A stretch of DNA of 30,811 nt from assembly GCA_036388475.1 (NCBI GenBank), contig DASVRT010000096.1:1-30811 (forward strand), in the 5' to 3' direction. Shown here piece by piece: positions 15,260 to 22,298 of the stretch; positions within the stretch are counted from its first letter, which is position 1, and every line of letters begins with the position of its first letter. Below the pieces are notes generated by a model, which worked only from the letters and a program-made list of their open reading frames with translations, had not been told where the DNA came from and did no database searches. Source of the stretch: JALZHR01 sp036388475 (GTDB lineage: Bacteria > Acidobacteriota > Blastocatellia > Pyrinomonadales > Pyrinomonadaceae). The position numbers and the translations under genes are program-made.

Positions 15260-15544
15260 TTACTCAGACAATTTTACTAAATATTTTTCCGCTTCAAAAT
15301 CTTCGGTTTTTCTATCGCGTAAAATAAATAAAATCGCCTGTCGATAAGTTTCCGCCGTCGGTTTGCCGTTGAAACACGGAGTTTCGATTTCGGAAAGACT
15401 CAGATAGCTTATCAGAACGCTCAAAAGCATCCACAAAAGCGTCTCTTCGCGCGTTCCGAGCGGGTTGTGCCGGTATATGCTTTCGCCGTCTTCGCAGATT
15501 CCCGCACAGATTCGGGCAAATTCCTTTTCGCTGATTTTCGTCAT
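15260..15544 (-). CDS. 94-aa protein of unknown function upstream of the MBL hydrolase
   Basis: The small acidic helical protein (MTKISEKEFARICAGICEDG...) has a central hydrophobic stretch EETLLWMLLSVLISYLSLSE and the segment ETPCFNGKPTAETYRQAILFIL. It has three cysteines. The stretch could be one amphipathic or membrane helix. It ends 20 nt before the hydrolase ATG, so both form one transcript. Coding is supported by the ATG start, compact spacing and protein-like composition. The sequence looks like a conserved family, but I cannot name a function. Confidence 0.68.
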   Translation of the reverse strand: MTKISEKEFARICAGICEDGESIYRHNPLGTREETLLWMLLSVLISYLSLSEIETPCFNGKPTAETYRQAILFILRDRKTEDFEAEKYLVKLSE

Positions 15545-15735
15545 ATCTTAAGGTAAAAGTTTAATAACCGGAACGCAATTCATTCAAACTGACTGAATTG
15601 TTTTCAAACACAAGATTTAAAATGACAATGCGATGTATGTAAAGCGAACACGGCATTTATATTAAAAACGCGCCTGAAATCGCATTATTTCTGAAATATT
15701 TGGACTTATCGGCTTTTTTACTTTCCGCCGGGTTT
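15545..15735. other. Non-coding region upstream of a sigma-54-like promoter, with dyad symmetries
   Basis: No gene is supported. Two dyads are visible: CAATTCA...TGAATTG at 15576-15600 (7-bp arms) and AATGCGAT/ATCGCATT at 15627-15634 and 15679-15686 (8-bp arms). They lie roughly 50-160 nt upstream of the -24 element, where enhancer-binding proteins normally bind, so they are candidate activator sites. This is inference from position. Confidence 0.4.
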
Positions 15736-15751
15736 TGGCACATCTCTTGCT
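15736..15751 (+). promoter_or_regulatory. Sigma-54 promoter
   Basis: TTGGCAC-ATCTC-TTGCT contains the invariant -24 GG and -12 GC with the exact GG-N10-GC spacing, and matches TGGCAC-N5-TTGCW fully. Predicted start is near 15762, about 100 nt before the small gene at 15861. It shares TTTTGGCACA with the prepilin promoter at 192-208. Confidence 0.72.
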
Positions 15752-15805
15752 AAAGTAAACGTCACGGAAGGCATTAAACGGACGCTCGGATGAGTAAGGC
15801 AGCGG

Positions 15806-15834
15806 GGCAAAAGGCTTGGGCAGGGCTTTTTGCC
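15806..15834 (+). ncRNA. Leader hairpin in the 5' UTR of the 84-aa protein gene
   Basis: GGCAAAAGGCTT pairs with GGGCTTTTTGCC as a stem of about 12 bp including G-U pairs, with a loop of about 5 nt. It ends ten bases before AAGGGGG, the probable ribosome site of the next gene (ATG 15861). It could control translation. I could not match the leader to a known riboswitch. Confidence 0.45.
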
Positions 15835-15860
15835 GGGGCTGAGAAGGGGGAATTACGCGA

Positions 15861-16115
15861 ATGCAGATGATTTCATTGGAAAATGTACTTCAGGATGTAA
15901 AAAATAGGGTTGACCAAACGGTATTTGGCGAGAAAGTCGGGGTTTTTGGTAAATTATTCGGATGCTGGCACGAAGATTTAAGTCGTCCTTTCGTCCAGAA
16001 CAGCATAGCTTATAGAACTTGTCTTCATTGCGGCGCGAGAAAACAGTTCGATACGGAAACGTTACAGACACACGGCTCGTTTTATTATCCGCCGATTGTC
16101 AAAAAAATGTGCTGA
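15861..16115 (+). CDS. 84-aa cysteine-containing protein behind a sigma-54 promoter, unknown function
   Basis: The small protein MQMISLENVLQDVKNRVDQT... has the central segments LFGCWHEDLSRPF and YRTCLHCGARKQFD. Cys34, His36 and the C-x2-C pair (about 54-57) could bind a metal, and the last residue is also Cys. There is no signal peptide or membrane helix. The start is supported by AAGGGGG ten bases upstream; a second ATG lies two codons in. The gene is monocistronic, with its own sigma-54-like promoter and a strong terminator at 16251-16282. I have a sense that the FGCxH...SRPF...CxxCGA pattern recurs in Acidobacteria, but I cannot verify this or give a function. Confidence 0.8.
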   Translation: MQMISLENVLQDVKNRVDQTVFGEKVGVFGKLFGCWHEDLSRPFVQNSIAYRTCLHCGARKQFDTETLQTHGSFYYPPIVKKMC

Positions 16116-16250
16116 GCGCACACGATTTTTTGAAAGAATTTGGGAAAAGCTGATTATTTTGTTTTATAACACAGGCTCAGGTTTTGATTATTTGCTCCTT
16201 TAATTATATCCCGAACCTGTGTTTCTCAAATTTCCTTTCATTGTAGCCGA

Positions 16251-16282
16251 AACCGAAGTCCTGAAAAGGGCTTCGGTTTTTT
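16251..16282 (+). terminator. Intrinsic terminator of the 84-aa protein gene
   Basis: AACCGAAGTCC and GGGCTTCGGTT form an 11-bp stem (one G-T pair) with a TGAAAA loop and six T. A weaker pair, AACACAGG...CCTGTGTT, lies just upstream (about 16168-16223). Confidence 0.85.
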
Positions 16283-16284
16283 CT

Positions 16285-16743
16285 TTAAATCATTTCCTCA
16301 TACATCAGGTAATGCGATTGCTCCATTCCTAATTTTTCATAAACCTTCTGCGCGGTTGCATTTTCCTTTTCGACATAAAGCCGAAAGCCGCAGACGTTTT
16401 TCGCCTCCGCCGCTTTCTGCTTGACGAATTCGTAAAGCTCGCGGTAAATTTTGCGACCGCGAAAATCGGGCAGAATGTAAACGCTCTGAATCCACCAGAA
16501 CCACGCGTTGCGCCAGTCGCTCCATTCAAACGTGACCATCAAGCCGCCGACGATTTTGCCGCCGCTTTCGGCGACAACGTAAAAACCTGTGTCCGCGCCG
16601 TCGAAAACCGCTTCGACGCCGCCCGTTAAAATCGCTTTATCCAAAATTTTTCCTTCGGTTTCCTGCGCCATCGCCTGGTTGAATTCGACCATTGCCGCCG
16701 CGTCCTGCTTGTTTGCCGGACGAATTAAAATTTTATTATTCAT
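16285..16743 (-). CDS. GNAT-family N-acetyltransferase
   Basis: The start at 16743 (MNNKILIRPANKQDAAAMVEFN, 152 aa) is preferred because AAGG-CAGGA lies just upstream and the GNAT fold begins at once. An in-frame ATG at 16815 would add 24 unlikely residues. Motif A is SVYILPDFRGRKIYRELYEFV, and GFRLYVEKENATAQKVYEKLGM is the usual C-terminal acceptor-side motif. The substrate is unknown. It is divergent from the DHH phosphoesterase gene. Its stop abuts the terminator of the 84-aa gene, so the genes are convergent. Confidence 0.87.
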   Translation of the reverse strand: MNNKILIRPANKQDAAAMVEFNQAMAQETEGKILDKAILTGGVEAVFDGADTGFYVVAESGGKIVGGLMVTFEWSDWRNAWFWWIQSVYILPDFRGRKIYRELYEFVKQKAAEAKNVCGFRLYVEKENATAQKVYEKLGMEQSHYLMYEEMI

Positions 16744-16826
16744 AAATCCTGCCTTGACGTTTCGATGTTCGCCAACTACTCTGAAATGTTTGTGATTTTT
16801 ACCAAAAGGAATCATATCAATAATAG

Positions 16827-17792
16827 ATGAAACTTCGCATTCTTTATCACGGAAACTGCTTTGACGGTGTTTCTTCCGCCGCGTTTTTCACCAAATTTTA
16901 CCGCTCGAAAATTAATGAAAATACGGAAATCGAATATCAGCCGATGGCGCATCGCGCCGGAAATCTTTTCGACCGCGAATCGCTCGCCGACGACGGCGAA
17001 AACGCGATTGTCGATTTTAAATATTCGCCCGACGACCGCGTGACCTGGTGGTTCGATCATCATCAATCGGCTTTTCTGACCGAAGCCGACGAGCGGCATT
17101 TTCAGGCAGATGCGAGCGAAAAAAAATTTCTCGACACCGAGAGCAAATCCTGCTGCGAATTTATCGCGCGGATTGCGAAGGAAAAATTTGCGTTTGAAGA
17201 CAAATCGCTGGACGAAATGGTCGAATGGGCGCACATTATCGACGGCGCGCTGTATGAATCGCCCGCGCAATGCGTGGAGCTTCGCTCGTCGGCTCTAAAG
17301 CTGATGCAGGTTATCGAAGGCGAAAAAGATGTCAAGTTTGTCGAAAAAATCATTCGCGATTTGACCGAAAAATCGCTGGATGAAGTGGTCGAAAGCGCGG
17401 AAGTTCAGGCGAAACTGAAACCGATTCTCGAACAACACTGGCAGACGGTCGAACTCATCAAGCGAAAATCGAAATATTCGCGCGGCGTCGTCAGCTTCGA
17501 TCTTGTCGAAGACGGAACGGAAGGCTACAACAAATTTATCCCGTATTATTTTTACCCGCAGACGACTTATAACGTCGCGATACTGCGGAGCAGCTTCCGC
17601 ACAAAAATCTCGATTGGCTCGAATCCGTGGTCGCCGCGCCCGCGCCTGCACAACATCGCTAAAATCTGCGAACGCTACGGCGGCGGCGGTCACGCGGTCG
17701 TCGGCGCGGTTTCGCTTCCGCCGGAAGACGTCGAACTGGGCAGAAAATATATGCGCGAGATTATCGAAGAGTTGCAGTTTGAAACGGATTAA
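16827..17792 (+). CDS. DHH-superfamily phosphoesterase
   Basis: The 321-aa protein begins LRILYHGNCFDGVSSAAFF, the first DHH-family motif (H-x-x-x-D-G). It has an acidic IVDFKYSP segment, the namesake motif WWFDHHQSAF (about 72-81), and ends with SPRPRLHNIAKICERYGGGGHAVVGAVS, a DHHA1-like motif where GGGGH binds the nucleotide or phosphate. Such proteins use two Mn ions to hydrolyse phosphodiester or phosphoanhydride bonds (RecJ, nano-RNase NrnA, c-di-AMP phosphodiesterase). Which activity applies cannot be decided; the cysteine-rich KSCCEFIARI segment and long middle region set it apart from NrnA. It is followed by the 21-bp tandem repeat. Confidence 0.85.
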   Translation: MKLRILYHGNCFDGVSSAAFFTKFYRSKINENTEIEYQPMAHRAGNLFDRESLADDGENAIVDFKYSPDDRVTWWFDHHQSAFLTEADERHFQADASEKKFLDTESKSCCEFIARIAKEKFAFEDKSLDEMVEWAHIIDGALYESPAQCVELRSSALKLMQVIEGEKDVKFVEKIIRDLTEKSLDEVVESAEVQAKLKPILEQHWQTVELIKRKSKYSRGVVSFDLVEDGTEGYNKFIPYYFYPQTTYNVAILRSSFRTKISIGSNPWSPRPRLHNIAKICERYGGGGHAVVGAVSLPPEDVELGRKYMREIIEELQFETD

Positions 17793-17840
17793 CAAGCCGC
17801 CGAGCGTCACTAATCCGCTAATTGCGGGTTTTTGCCGGTT
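17793..17840. other. Short spacer after the DHH phosphoesterase gene
   Basis: This includes a GC-containing stretch and GGGTTTTTGCCGGTTAAAAACC. GGTTTTTGCCGGTTAAAAACC can form a small imperfect hairpin (GGTTTTT/AAAAACC, 17827-17847) that may act as the gene's terminator and overlaps the first tandem-repeat unit. Confidence 0.4.
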
Positions 17841-18070
17841 AAAAACCTTTCGGAAGCGGGAAAGTAAAGTTTTTCGGTGGGGAAAAACTTTTAAGTAATA
17901 GGAAAAAATAGTTTTTTGACGGGGAAAATGTTTTCCAGCTTGGGGAAAAAGTTTTCAAGAGCAGGTAAAAAGTTTTCAAGAGTAGGTAAAAAACTTTCAA
18001 GAGTAGGCAAAAAGTTTTCAAGAGTAGGCAAAAAGTTTTCAAGAGTAGGCAAAAGTTTCTAAAGCCTAGC
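17841..18070. repeat. 21-bp tandem repeat (about ten copies) with phased A-tracts
   Basis: Five near-identical 21-bp units run from 17946 to 18050 (starts 17946, 17967, 17988, 18009, 18030). The consensus is AAAAAGTTTT then CAAGAGTAGGC. Five diverged units hold the same phase upstream (17841, 17862, 17883, 17904, 17925), and a partial one follows at 18051. Every unit has an A-run and a T-run at the same place, so A-tracts recur each 21 bp, two B-DNA turns. That phasing predicts strong intrinsic curvature. The array ends about 55 nt before the Lrp/AsnC ATG. There are no spacers, so it is not CRISPR. Confidence 0.9.
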
Positions 18071-18124
18071 GAAAAAAAGTTTTTTCCTAAGTAAATTAGA
18101 TTTCGCTTTTATCATTTTAATTTA

Positions 18125-18559
18125 ATGGACGGCATTGACTGGAAAATTTTAAGAGAACTGCAAACTGACGCGCGCATCAGTTATGCTGAGCTCGGTCGGC
18201 GCGTCGGTTTGACGACGCCTGCCGTAATTGAAAGAGTCAGAAAACTCGAAGACGCCGGAATCATTACGGGTTATCGCGCCGAAATCGACGCGGCGAAAGT
18301 CGGCTTGCCGATAACGGCATTTATTCGGATGAGCATCACGGGCGTCGATTACAGCCGGATTATAGAAGTCGCCGAAAACGCGACCGAAGTTCTGGAATGT
18401 CATCGCGGCACGGGCGGCGATTCGTTTATTATGAAAGTCGCCGTTTCCAGCGTCGAACACCTGCAAAATCTGATTGACCGGCTGACGCCTTACGGCATTA
18501 CGACGACTTCGATTGTGCTTTCCTCGCCGGTAAAAACCCGCGTTATCGAGAAGAATTAG
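18125..18559 (+). CDS. Lrp/AsnC-family transcriptional regulator
   Basis: The 144-aa protein has the standard layout. The N-terminal helix-turn-helix is IDWKILRELQTDARISYAELGRRVGLTTPAVIERVRKLEDAGIITGYRAEID (about 4-55). The C-terminal RAM domain is about 65-140 (ITAFIRMSI, VLECHRGTGGDSFIMKVAVSSVEHLQNLIDRL, the usual Gly-Asp-effector-loop segment). Such proteins form octamers or hexadecamers that wrap DNA and respond to amino acids. The family often self-regulates from upstream DNA; here that DNA is the phased A-tract array, which suggests a curved operator. Its targets are unknown. The nearby lysine genes are possible but not shown. Confidence 0.94.
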   Translation: MDGIDWKILRELQTDARISYAELGRRVGLTTPAVIERVRKLEDAGIITGYRAEIDAAKVGLPITAFIRMSITGVDYSRIIEVAENATEVLECHRGTGGDSFIMKVAVSSVEHLQNLIDRLTPYGITTTSIVLSSPVKTRVIEKN

Positions 18560-18600
18560 CCGCGCACAAACACGCAGGAATACGAACAAAAAGAATTTAG

Positions 18601-18676
18601 CCGCCGCAGGACACGGAGAAAGAATTCAGCGAGGATAAGAAGAATGATTTTTATTTTAAACATCCCTGTTTATCCT
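18601..18676. repeat. Half-element of the dispersed palindromic repeat
   Basis: CCGCCGCAGGACACGGAGAAAGAA matches the left end of the 23588-23807 element. AGGATAA (18632-18638) pairs with TTATCCT (18670-18676). The element overlaps the stop codon and last codons of the AlkA-like gene on the minus strand. Confidence 0.6.
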
Positions 18677-19356
18677 TTTATCTTCGGTATTTTCTTTTTT
18701 CGGGTTTTTTCGTGCCCTTGCGCGGCTGAAACTTTTCTCTCGCTGAGATAAAAATGCCAGAGCAGGCGCGCGGCGGCGGCGCGGAGCGGTTTCCATTTTT
18801 CCGCGATTTGCTGAAATTCGTCCGAACCGGGCGCGCGTTCCAGATTTTTTAGTTTCTTCCACGCGACGTGCAGCGCCAAATCGCCTTTCGGCATTACGTC
18901 GGCGCGCCGCATCGCCATCAAAAGATAAATGTCCGCAGTCCAATCGCCGATGCCTTTTATCTTTTTGAGTTCGTGTTTCGCTTCGGCGTCCGGCAGATTT
19001 TCCAGCGATTTCAAATCCAGATTTCCGTCCAGAATCGCTCTTGCCAGCGCGCGCGCGTAAACCGTTTTCTGGCGGCTGAAATAAGCCGCTTTCAATTCTT
19101 CGCCGGACAAGTTTAAAACGGCTTCGGGCGTAATTTCTCCGAGCTTTTCCTTTAATTTATTAAACGCCGATAATGCCGAGGCAAGCGAAACCTGCTGTTC
19201 CAGAATGATATGAACGAGCGTCGCAAAACCCGGCTCGCGCCGCCACAAAGGCGGCGTTCCGTAAGTTCGGAAAATAAAAGCTAAATCGGAATCGGCGGCG
19301 GTTATTTTCCGGCAGGCGGAGACGAGGCTTTGCTCGTCGAGAGTCTTAATTTTCAT
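18670..19356 (-). CDS. DNA-3-methyladenine glycosylase II (AlkA)-like HhH-GPD base-excision enzyme
   Basis: The 228-aa protein has the HhH-GPD core. VHIILEQQVSLASALSAFNKL (about 48-68) is the QQ motif, LKKIKGIGDWTADIYLLMA (about 127-145) is the helix-hairpin-helix with Gly/Pro-rich loop, and DVMPKGDLALHVAW carries the catalytic Asp. It would remove alkylated purines from DNA. It is shorter than E. coli AlkA (282 aa) and lacks the N-terminal beta domain, as in many bacterial short AlkA proteins. The C-terminal tail KTRKKKIPKIKG runs into repeat DNA and is probably repeat-derived. Its ATG overlaps, as ATGA, the stop of a small upstream ORF, suggesting translational coupling. Confidence 0.9.
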   Translation of the reverse strand: MKIKTLDEQSLVSACRKITAADSDLAFIFRTYGTPPLWRREPGFATLVHIILEQQVSLASALSAFNKLKEKLGEITPEAVLNLSGEELKAAYFSRQKTVYARALARAILDGNLDLKSLENLPDAEAKHELKKIKGIGDWTADIYLLMAMRRADVMPKGDLALHVAWKKLKNLERAPGSDEFQQIAEKWKPLRAAAARLLWHFYLSERKVSAAQGHEKTRKKKIPKIKG

Positions 19357-19567
19357 CTGAATTTATTTGTTCGTGACTGAAACGGTTTCCGAAGCTTGTC
19401 TTTATCAAAAGTAACGCTTTCCGCATCGGCGGGCGAATTGAGCGCCGGAGTCTCTACAACGGGATTAACGCCAGCCGAATGAGCTTTAAAAGATTCAGCG
19501 TCCGGTTTTAGACCGAACAAAAAGAAAAGCGAAATTAAAAAAATAACAAAATAGAATGTTTAGACAA
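19353..19567 (-). pseudogene. Small exported-protein gene upstream of alkA, apparently frameshifted
   Basis: An open frame on the minus strand (19559 to stop 19355-19353) encodes YFVIFLISLFFLFGLKPDAE, then SFKAHSAGVNPVVETPALNS and a basic end KDKLRKPFQSRTNKFR. This reads as a signal peptide plus a short tail. The frame lacks ATG, GTG or an early TTG. AAGGAG (complement of 19579-19584) precedes a TTG at 19567 in another frame (MSKHSILLFF, then stop). One extra T in the TTTT run near 19546-19549 would join them into MSKHSIFVIFLISLFFLFGL, about 70 aa. The stop overlaps the alkA start as ATGA, a sign of real translation. Either a decayed gene, a slippage site or a sequencing error. Confidence 0.55.
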
Positions 19568-19596
19568 AACTTTTTTCGCTCCTTAAAATAAATGTG

Positions 19597-19625
19597 TAGA
19601 GAATCCGGCGCTTTATTTTTATAAT
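19597..19625 (+). promoter_or_regulatory. Putative promoter for the 171-aa exported protein
   Basis: TAGAGA (19597-19602), a 17-nt spacer and a perfect TATAAT (19620-19625). The -10 box is strong and the -35 box weak (4/6). Start near 19632. Confidence 0.4.
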
Positions 19626-19685
19626 AGCCGAACAATGTAATTATACAATGAGGCAACCGCGCCGCGCGGCGGATGATTTTAATTT

Positions 19686-20201
19686 ATGAGACTGCTCTGC
19701 ATATTTTTCCTGACCTTGTTTTTCGTTTTAGCGGGCGCGGCGCAGGATGCGTGTCGGGCGGAAGTAAAAGATGCGCCCGCTCTGTTCGGTTTGAAGCTGG
19801 GAATGTCGCCCGCGCAGGCGCAGAACGTTTTCGGCAGAGATTTGAAAATCAAAAATAAAAGAAACGGTGAATACACCTTTTTCCAGAACTTTATCGAAAA
19901 GCCCGCGCCGAATTCCTTAAACGGCATCCGCGCGCTTTATTTAAGATTTTTTGACGGCTCGCTTTACCAAATCGAGATTTTTTACGAAGATTCAAATCCC
20001 GCGTCGCCGCTCGAAAATTTTATTAATGCGCAATCGGCGAAATTAAATCTGCCGGTCGAAGCGTGGAAAATCAAATACGGCATTGCCGAAATAAGCTGCG
20101 GCGCGTTTTCGCTCGCGGCGGATAAATTTTTAAACCCGCGCCTGCAATTAACCGATGAAACGACGCTGGCTAAAGTCGAGGCAAAACGGAAGAAAGACTA
20201 A
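19686..20201 (+). CDS. Exported protein of unknown function (171 aa)
   Basis: Residues 1-19 are a signal peptide (MRLLCIFFLTLFFVLAGAAQ, cleavage after GAA or AQ). The mature part is small and basic: APALFGLKLGMSPAQAQNVFGRDL, then LNGIRALYLRFFDGSLYQIEIFYED and a Lys-rich end. The LGMSPAQAQ...FG segment resembles a short helical repeat seen in various bacterial periplasmic proteins that begin 'FxLxLGMSxxQVxxxFG' (inference from memory). Two cysteines (mature C23 and C138) could form a disulfide. No enzymatic motif. It is transcribed divergently from the alkA unit and convergent with the acyl-CoA synthetase. Confidence 0.8.
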   Translation: MRLLCIFFLTLFFVLAGAAQDACRAEVKDAPALFGLKLGMSPAQAQNVFGRDLKIKNKRNGEYTFFQNFIEKPAPNSLNGIRALYLRFFDGSLYQIEIFYEDSNPASPLENFINAQSAKLNLPVEAWKIKYGIAEISCGAFSLAADKFLNPRLQLTDETTLAKVEAKRKKD

Positions 20202-20251
20202 AACTTTTCCTGATGAAATTTTAGAATTGCCCGCACGTCTTGAAAAAGAAA

Positions 20252-22216
20252 TTAATTCAAAAGTTTCTTAATCTCGTCAACTGCGTTCGGATTTTCCAGA
20301 GCCGATAAATCGCCCGCGTCTTCGCCGAGATAGGCGGCGCGAATCACGCGGCGCATTACTTTGGCGTTGCGCGTTTTCGGCAGCGCCGAGACGAAATGAA
20401 TCTTTGAAGGCGCGAGCGGTTTGCCCATATCTTTTGCCACGACCGATTTTAATACCGCTTCGAGATTTTCCGTCGCTTCCGCCTTCAAAACGCAGAACGC
20501 GACCATCGCCGTGCCTTTCATTTCGTCGGGAACGCCGATGACGGCGGCTTCGGCGACTCTTTCATCGCCGACCAGAAGACTTTCGACTTCCGCCGGTCCG
20601 ACGCGTTTCCCGGCGACTTTCAGCGTATCGTCCGAGCGTCCGAGAATAAACCAATGCCCGTCCGCATCTTTCATCGCCCAATCGCCGTGAACCCAGATGT
20701 CGGGAAAACGATTCCAGTAAGTTTCCAGATAACGTTCGCGTTCCTGCCAGAAGCCGCGCGCCATTCCAATCCACGGTTTTTTAATCGCCAGCTCGCCGAC
20801 CTGATTGACGCCGACCGATTCGCCTTTTTCATCCAAAATATCCGCCGCGATGCCGGGACACGGCGCGGGAAACGAGCAGGGTTTTATCGGCAAAAGCGGA
20901 TTGCCCATCAAAATTCCGCCCGAAATTTCCGTGCCGCCCGAATAGTTGATAATCGGAATGCGCGAATCGCCGACTTTTTCGAAAAGCCACCACCACGGCG
21001 CGGGATTCCACGGCTCGCCCGTCGAAGCGAAAGCGCGCAAGCCGGAAAGGTCGTGTTTTTTCGGCAGTTCGTCGCCGTGCGTGGCAAGCGAGCGCACCAA
21101 AGTCGGCGAAATTCCCAGAATCTCGACTTTGTGTTTGGCGCAAAATTCCCACATTCTATCGGGCGCGGGAAAATCCGGCGCGCCGTCGTAAATGACGATG
21201 GTCGCGCCCCGTAGCAAAGCCCCGTAAATCAGCCACGGTCCCATCATCCAGCCGATGTCGGTTATCCAAGAGATGCGCGTGCCGCGCCCGACGTCCGTGC
21301 CGAAAGCCATATCCTGCGCCGCTTTTATCGGAAAGCTGCAATGCGTGTGCGCGATGCCTTTCGGTTTTCCGGTCGTGCCGGACGTGTAAAGAATGATGAG
21401 CGGGTCTTCGGCGGCGGTCGGTTCGATGCGTGAATATTCTTTTAGGTCCGGTTCGCCTTCATTCCACCAATCAATCCAGGCGTAATGCTTAACTCCATCG
21501 TTTTGGGGAAGTTCGCGCGGAATTCTGTAAACTCTTTTGATTGTCGGAACTTTGGAAACAACTTCATCGGCAATTTTGCCTGCGTCGAAAAATTTTCCGC
21601 GTCTGGGAAAGCCGTCGCAGGTAAAAAGCGCTTTCGCGCCGACATCTTTTAGACGACTGGCGATTGCTTCGACTCCGTAGCCGGAAAATACTGGAACGGC
21701 AATCGCGCCGATTCTTCCGATTGCCATTAAAGCTATAACCGTTTCAGGAGTCATCGGCATATGAATCCCGATTGCATCGCCTTTGGTCAAACCCAGATTC
21801 CGCATACTTGCGGAGCAGTTTTCGACCTCGCTCAGCAATTCGGCGTAAGTCAAAGTTCGCGTTTCACCTTCTTCGCCTTCCCATATTACCGCCGGCTCGT
21901 TTTCGATTTCCGTTCCAATCCAGCGGTCGACGCACATTTCCGTAATATTTAAACCCGCGCCCGCGCACCAATTTGGAAACTCGACGCCGCCGGACAAATC
22001 GAGCAGTTTTTCATACGGCGGATTAAATTTTATTTCGAGAAAATGCAGAACTTCGGCGGTAAATTTTTCGACGTCGTCAATCGAAAATTGATAAAGCTCG
22101 TCAAAAGAGTTTGCGCCGACTTGTTTCATAAAGCGCGTTAGTTGGGCGCGTTCGATAACTTCTTCCGAAGGCGTCCAGGCAATCGGCTGGTTTTCCAAAA
22201 GGTTGATGTCGTTCAT
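20252..22216 (-). CDS. AMP-forming acyl-CoA (acetyl/propionyl-CoA-like) synthetase
   Basis: The 654-aa ANL-superfamily enzyme has the P-loop ILYTSGTTGKPKGIAHTH (about 276-293), ISWITDIGWMMGP, the adenine/acyl motif INYSGGTEISGG, VHGDWAMKDADGHWFILGRSDDTLKVAGKRVGPAEVE (hinge), and near the end PKTRNAKVMRRVIRAAY with the catalytic Lys. The N-terminal Acs-type extension and the final GDLSALENP resemble acetyl/propionyl-CoA synthetases. It activates a short carboxylate with ATP and CoA. The acid is not decided: the acetyl-specific pocket cannot be read with certainty. The gene stands alone and is divergent from the membrane protein at 22295. Confidence 0.93.
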   Translation of the reverse strand: MNDINLLENQPIAWTPSEEVIERAQLTRFMKQVGANSFDELYQFSIDDVEKFTAEVLHFLEIKFNPPYEKLLDLSGGVEFPNWCAGAGLNITEMCVDRWIGTEIENEPAVIWEGEEGETRTLTYAELLSEVENCSASMRNLGLTKGDAIGIHMPMTPETVIALMAIGRIGAIAVPVFSGYGVEAIASRLKDVGAKALFTCDGFPRRGKFFDAGKIADEVVSKVPTIKRVYRIPRELPQNDGVKHYAWIDWWNEGEPDLKEYSRIEPTAAEDPLIILYTSGTTGKPKGIAHTHCSFPIKAAQDMAFGTDVGRGTRISWITDIGWMMGPWLIYGALLRGATIVIYDGAPDFPAPDRMWEFCAKHKVEILGISPTLVRSLATHGDELPKKHDLSGLRAFASTGEPWNPAPWWWLFEKVGDSRIPIINYSGGTEISGGILMGNPLLPIKPCSFPAPCPGIAADILDEKGESVGVNQVGELAIKKPWIGMARGFWQERERYLETYWNRFPDIWVHGDWAMKDADGHWFILGRSDDTLKVAGKRVGPAEVESLLVGDERVAEAAVIGVPDEMKGTAMVAFCVLKAEATENLEAVLKSVVAKDMGKPLAPSKIHFVSALPKTRNAKVMRRVIRAAYLGEDAGDLSALENPNAVDEIKKLLN

Positions 22217-22270
22217 ATTAAAAATAAAAGTATTGAAATGATTCGCCTGAATTGCTTATCATAAAATTAT

Positions 22271-22298
22271 GCCTGACCCGCAGGCAAAAGCGGTATGA
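22271..22298 (+). other. Nine-codon upstream ORF overlapping the next start codon
   Basis: ATGCCTGACCCGCAGGCAAA encodes MPDPQAKAV and stops as TGA overlapping the ATG at 22295 (ATGA). It also contains a GCCTG/CAGGC dyad. It could be a leader peptide that couples translation to the membrane protein gene, or chance. Confidence 0.3.

Noticed and set aside
15820..15860. TPP riboswitch suggested by GGGGCTGAGAAGGGG
   Set aside because: The other conserved TPP elements (the UACCC...GAACCUGAUC block and the GCGUAGGGAA end) are missing, and the downstream gene is not thiamine related.
15762..15860. Cyclic-di-GMP (GEMM) riboswitch in the leader of the 84-aa gene
   Set aside because: AAGGCATTAAACGGACGC has a slight likeness to GGCAAACC...GGACGCAAAGCC, but the spacing and the conserved second helix do not fit.
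16744..16815. Upstream ATG extending the GNAT enzyme by 24 residues
   Set aside because: The extension has no ribosome site, lies against the divergent gene and adds nothing to the GNAT fold, which begins at 16743.
17839..18042. 67-aa minus-strand ORF with a KTFCLLL heptad repeat
   Set aside because: It exists only because 21 bp is a multiple of three. It starts at a TTG with no ribosome site and is made entirely of the tandem repeat and its decayed copies.
17841..18070. CRISPR-like array
   Set aside because: The 21-bp units abut directly, without variable spacers of 25-40 bp, and the units decay gradually at one end. No cas gene is present. It is a minisatellite.
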